Positions 56,770 through 61,613 of a stretch of DNA of 61,613 nucleotides are shown here, one piece after another. The position numbers and the translations under genes are program-made. Numbering within the stretch: position 1 is the stretch's first letter; each line of letters begins with the position of its first letter. The stretch lies in the NCBI GenBank assembly GCA_027946555.1, contig JAPEVC010000211.1, positions 1 to 61,613 of the forward strand. Direction: 5' to 3'. A model generated the notes under the pieces. That model was not told the DNA's origin. It did not search any database and was given only the letters and a program-made list of their open reading frames with translations. The stretch comes from Gnomoniopsis sp. IMI 355080 (Eukaryota > Ascomycota > Sordariomycetes > Diaporthales > Gnomoniaceae).

Positions 56770-59700
56770 ATGCCTCGATCTCATTCAGCAACTCTCCCTA
56801 TCATACCCCTTCCTCAGGGGACCGTCCTTCTTCCTGGAATCGTCAAATCGGTCCCTGTTTCCTCCGAAAGGCCAGACATCATTGCTCTTCTTTCTGTCGT
56901 CTACACTCGTGCCGGCGCCCGAAGCTCAAAGGGCAGAATAGATACCGTACCTATCGCCTGTGTTCCTCAGGCCTCGGGACTGAGCCTGGTCGGTCCCAAC
57001 GGCGTGCGACTTATCGAGGCCGGAGAGCAAGACCATTCCAAAGAAGACCACGACACCAGTCTCATCTCCAAACGAGACCTCTTCCATGCTGGCGTAGCAG
57101 CCAAAATCACCGGTGTCCAGGGGCGGGGTACCGGTGAATTCTCCTTGCTAGTTGAGGGTGTCGCAAGAGTCAAGGTGGACAAGGTCTACTCAACCCAGCC
57201 TCACTTCGAGGGCAAGGTCACCTATCATCAAGATCAAGGTAAGCCCTCAAAACTACGAAAGTCTACAACTAGTGGCTGCGAACATGAGTCCTCAGATGTT
57301 CAGCAATGTTAGCGTGACCCAACATCCTGCATTGCCACTGCGTTGGCCTCGATGCATAAAAGACGAAGCATGGCGTTCCCATATTCGCGCCGTTTCCTTT
57401 GTGACGATATCCCCCCCTTTTTTTTTTTTATTATTATTAATTTGCTTTCTTAGAAAAAAAAAATCATTTCCTAAATCTTTTTTATCAGCGTTCGTAAATT
57501 CGATGTACTGACCGTGTCTCTAGTGCCCACCCAAGACGAGGCTTTTGAGGAGCTATTCCAGACCCTGAGACTCTTGTCACGAGAACTAGTGACCATTCTA
57601 CGCGTCATGGCCCTGGTACCACGCTCTTCTGGCTCTGTCGGCCTGCCTCCGGCCCTTGCAAGCCGACTTGAGCTTCTCATCGCAAAGAAGACCACAGCTG
57701 AAGCAGGCATCCTTGCAGACTATATGGCCAATGTCTGTGCAACTGATTTCCAAGAGAAGATCAAGGTTCTCTCTCTGTTCGACGTCAAGGAACGAACTCG
57801 CTATGTAATTGAGTTGCTTGAAACACAACTCGCCAACATCAAGAGCAACTTCAAAATCACCAGTTTTTCCAGATCATCGATACCTATCATCATCGACAAT
57901 GATAACAACGATGAAGATCCAGGTCCAAGGCGCATACAACAGCCCACCCCAGTCCGCCGAAGAAGTTTCGGAATACCCATGCCAAATATGAAAGGTAGGG
58001 GTGGACAAGGTGATGAAAAGGACGACGACGAACCAAACGAAATCGAAGAGCTGCAAAAACGGCTTGAGTCGGCCAAGCTGTCTCCCGAAGCCGCAAAGGT
58101 TGCAGAGCGAGAAATCAAAAGGCTCAAGAAGATGTCGCCCGCTCAGGCAGATTACGCAGTCACGAGGACCTATTTGGAGACTCTCGCGGAAGTGCCTTGG
58201 ACTCATGTCACCGAGGATCGATTAGGGCCTGAAACATTGACGACAGCAAGGAAGCAGCTGGACAACGATCATTACGGCTTGGATAAGGTCAAGAAGCGCC
58301 TCCTTGAGTACCTCGCCGTGTTGAGGTTGAAAAGTTCAGTCAACGCAGACATAGAGGCAAAGATCAAACAAGCCGAAGACGAAGCTGCCTCTCTGGAGCT
58401 TAGCAAATCGTCCAAGAGCGGCGCCCCTGTCTCTGATATCGATGATAAGGTTAAGGCAAGCACCGCAAACCTCGAAGTTCTGAAAGGGAAACGGATGGTC
58501 GACAAGTCGCCGATTCTTTTGCTTGTTGGCCCCCCTGGTGTGGGAAAGACGAGTATTGCGAGGTCATTGGCCGTAGCTCTTGGCCGCAAGTTCCATCGTA
58601 TCTCACTTGGTGGTGTCAGAGACGAGGCGGAAATACGAGGCCACCGCAGAACATACGTCGCCGCCATGCCGGGTCTCATAGTCCAAGGGCTAAGAAAGGT
58701 CGGAGCGGCGAATCCTGTATTCCTGCTCGACGAGATTGATAAGCTGGGCCATGCGAACTTTCAAGGTGACCCCTCCGCAGCGATGCTCGAAGTTCTGGAT
58801 CCGGAACAGAACCATACCTTTTCCGATCACTATATTAATATCCCAATGGACCTTAGCAAAGTCCTCTTCATTGCTACGGCGAATTCTCTTGACACCATCC
58901 CGGCTCCTCTCCTGGACAGAATGGAGACGATTTACCTTCCTGGCTACACGACAGTAGAAAAGCGGCATATCGCGACAAATCATCTGATCCCGAAGCAGAT
59001 TCGGGTCAACGGGCTCGAGCAGGAGCAGGTCAAGTTCACGGACGAGGTAGTGGCCAAGATTATTGAATCCTACACCCGCGAAGCCGGTGTGCGCAATCTG
59101 GAACGGGAGATTGGGTCAGTCTGTCGTGCCAAGGCAGTTGAGTATGCTGACGCCAAGGATAATGGGCGTCTAGAGACATACAAGTCACAGCTGACCGTCG
59201 ATGACGTGGAAAATATCTTGGGCATTGAGAAGTTCGAGGAGGAGATTGCGGAGAAGACTAGCCGGCCAGGTGTGGTAAGTCAAATTTTTCCAATGTAGGA
59301 TTGATTCTTGACAACGGTATCAATGTCCTGACAAAAACCTCAGGTTACTGGTCTGGTGGCCTACAGCTCAGGAGGGAACGGTAGCATCCTCTTCATCGAA
59401 GTTCAAGACTTCCCTGGGACTGGAACAGTTCAGCTAGTAAGTAATTTCCCTTTCTGCTCCATTTCTTAGGTCATCGGGTCGCGGAGCCGAAAGACTATTG
59501 CAATGTCACAGCCCTATGGGATGGTGTACTGTGGCAGTAACTTTCGTCTTTCGATTCATGCCTTTATTGAGGTCAGACTTAAGGCAACGGCTCCTGGGCC
59601 TGCTCAAATGGTCGTCTTATTTTGCATGATCCACGAATCTGAAGCCATAATCTAACGCATACAGACTGGCAATCTCCAAAACGTCCTGAAAGAAAGCGTC

Positions 59701-60418
59701 GAAGTAGCGCTCAGCGTAGGTTTACTCCCCTGCTGTATTACCGATACGGAAATTTGCTAACACTAAGTAGTGGGTGAAAGCTCATGCATTCGAGCTTAGC
59801 TTGGTTCATCAACCCTCACAAAACATCATGAAGGACCGAAGCATACATGTCCATTGTCCTAGCGGTGCTATTCCCAAAGATGGTCCAAGTTCAGGAATGG
59901 CACAAGCGTACGTTATTTCAACTCAAGGACTCGCCTCTGGGAAACTGTTCACTGATCAGAATGTTAGCATCGGATTGATCAGCCTCTTTTCGGGCCGAGC
60001 GGTATCCCCGGATATTGCCATGACTGGTGAGTGCCACACTGCAAACCTTACGTGCATTAAGTTCCAGACACTAACCCGACTTGATATTTCAAGGCGAGAT
60101 TTCCTTGCGTGGCAAGGTTCTTCCTGTCGGCGGAATAAAAGAGAAGCTCATAGGGGCATTACGAGCGGGCGTGAAAACTGTACTGCTTCCTGCATCGAAT
60201 CGCAAGGACGCCAAGGACCTACCGGAGGAAGTCAAGGACGGGCTGAAGATTGTCCACGTTTCGTAAGTCTCCAAATCACTCCCCATAAACCAAGCTCGAT
60301 AATTTGGCCGCTTCCTAACGCCTGAAACAGTCACATTTGGGAGACTATCCGCTACGTATGGCCAGAGGTACATTGGCCCGAGGACCATGAGCTCCCAGGC
60401 TTTCACAGTCGGTTGTGA
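56770..60418 (+). CDS. LONP2: Peroxisomal Lon protease (LONP2/Pln type)
   Basis: Eight exons (56770-57238, 57524-59274, 59344-59436, 59665-59715, 59771-59907, 59968-60026, 60094-60262, 60331-60418) add up to 938 residues. The Lon N-domain begins near LPIIPLPQGTVLLPGIV. The AAA+ module has Walker A GPPGVGKT (492-499) and Walker B VFLLDEIDK. The protease domain has the Ser-Lys dyad: Ser828 in PKDGPSSGMA and Lys869 in GGIKEK. The C-terminus is HSRL, so the last three residues SRL form a type-1 peroxisome targeting signal; there is no mitochondrial presequence. Pln-type Lon degrades misfolded or oxidised matrix proteins in peroxisomes and supports pexophagy and beta-oxidation. Intron 1 is long (285 nt) and has homopolymer tracts; intron 3 is 228 nt. 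Other introns are normal. Confidence 0.93.
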
Positions 60419-61613
60419 GCAGGCCGCGCGCGCTGGATCAGTCGCTTCCGCATATTGTCACAGCCAACGAGACCGAGACACTGTTCTCCGAAACTCATGA
60501 GAATGCATACTTTACTCCGCAGCGCCGAGCCCCTTAGCTAGCCGCTCCCATTGGACGGCCGTTGTGACGAGTACTCCCCGCTTCTGGCCGTGGGATGCGT
60601 CGGACGAATATCACGAACCCACGTTGCGCGCAGCGCTATGCTATGCGAGGTCGCGGGGTGACGCAGCAGGAAGTGTCGGCACTTACCTGCGTCGGATATA
60701 GTGCTTCTCGTCTAAATCTGAGATGGGATCTCTGTGTAATCATATGCCTGCAGCAACTCTCAACGGCGGCCCAATGGGGGCCACGAGCGCTTTCACGGCG
60801 AGGGGAAGGAAAATAAAGGTTATGCCGTTCTTCGAGACAATAAGACCAAACAATACCTGAACGAAAAAGCTAGCAGTAGGGGAGCGGATTCGATGCTCCT
60901 GATGTCTTTTGATGTCTTCTTTGCTGCGATGCAAGTCTTAGGCGGAGTGTGCAATGTCAGCCCATCTTATATGTCCGGTTGGACAGCATCGTTTAATTGC
61001 GAGATCTTTGGACAAGCCTCGCACAAGTAGAGTAGATGCAGTAACCAATTGCCATTCGTCCGCCCACCCAGAATCAACGTCCACTTTATGTACTACGTGG
61101 GACAATCTGACACCGTCGACCGACGATCGCCGTTGCCGCCAGTCCTGGTGTTCGCTCGTCCTACCCTGGGCCTGTGCCGCCTGCGTGCTACAACCACTGT
61201 CTTGGTTTCCAGTCCTATCTACGGTGACCACTACATCAGTCTCGGCTCAACCTGCGGATAGTAGAGGGCGAAGTGATCCCCGGCCTGTCCTGGGGTTGCA
61301 TGGTCACCCAGCCACGACAGCACACACAAGCTCAAGTCAGCAGCAAACCCGCCTGCTGCAGTGGCATGGGCAGCAGCAGCCGTCTCGAGGATTGAGCAAC
61401 CCGGTAGCCAACCCTTTTTGCCCCTGTCAATGCCGTTTCCGTGTCTCTGGGAGATTTGACGGGAGCGCGGCCGTTCAAACGGGGGATAACCAGTGAGCAA
61501 AGACCGGGCTGCTGTGCGTGCGAGCGAGAATGCCCCGGCCGGTAGCTTTCGGGCGTGCCCTCCCCGGCGATTTAGCATCAAGGTGGGTAGGCAAACATGG
61601 GGAAAAGAGGGGG
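60419..61613. other. Right end of the window, downstream of Lon
   Basis: About 1.2 kb. GC-rich open frames on both strands (for example 60954-61496 plus and 61231-61581 minus) overlap each other and lack recognisable families. I see no supported gene. A gene could start beyond the right edge. Confidence 0.35.

Noticed and set aside
59437..59664. Extra coding exon inside the 228-nt Lon intron 3
   Set aside because: Joining 59436 directly to 59665 gives TVQLTGNLQNVLKES, the expected uninterrupted Lon sequence.
60954..61581. Overlapping open frames at the right end
   Set aside because: They overlap on opposite strands, are GC-rich and show no recognisable family.

Overview
The window is nuclear DNA of a filamentous ascomycete (Pezizomycotina, probably Sordariomycetes-like; the class is inference). 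The genes carry many short introns (about 50-110 nt) with fungal GTRNGT donors and CTRAC-type branch sites. Neighbours alternate strand, and the housekeeping proteins have the lengths and ends expected for moulds: Sec1, Urb1, Dim1, Furry/Pag1, P450 reductase ending DVWS, Rio2, Rpn1, Mlh1 ending FERC, and peroxisomal Lon ending SRL. I found no tRNA, rRNA, CRISPR array or intact transposon.

The left part (about 0.4-17.1 kb) looks accessory. It holds a catalase-like haem protein, a Rog1/DUF676-type lipase, and then a group with an iron theme: an 8-Cys ferric-reductase-like flavocytochrome (5941-8283, minus), a DHA1-type MFS transporter (9703-11221, minus) and, divergent from it, a five-exon IucA/IucC-type NRPS-independent siderophore (NIS) synthetase (12438-14577, plus). 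Beyond the synthetase lies a frameshifted and stop-ridden fungal transcription factor (15004-17044). Two perfect copies of ATCTGATAA, the consensus of fungal iron-sensing GATA repressors (Sre/SreA/Urbs1), lie 306 and 485 bp upstream of the reductase start. I read this as a candidate carboxylate-siderophore locus: synthetase makes the chelator, MFS protein moves it, reductase releases iron. The local regulator appears to have died, leaving global GATA control. The substrate and product are unknown.

The right part (18.3-60.4 kb) is core genome: SEC1 (exocytosis), a 4E-T-like eIF4E-binding protein, URB1 (60S biogenesis), DIM1 (U5 snRNP), a Furry/Tao3/Pag1 morphogenesis scaffold, NADPH-cytochrome P450 reductase, an MSSP/RBMS-like two-RRM protein with a very long leader, RIO2 (40S maturation), RPN1 (26S proteasome), MLH1 (mismatch repair) and peroxisomal Lon. 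URB1/DIM1, RIO2/RPN1 and MLH1/Lon are head-to-head pairs; the URB1/DIM1 gap is only 296 bp.

Exon borders were worked out by hand from splice signals and reading-frame continuity. They add up to intact frames in every gene called here. The 5' ends of the catalase-like gene, the 4E-T-like gene and the Furry/Pag1 gene remain uncertain.
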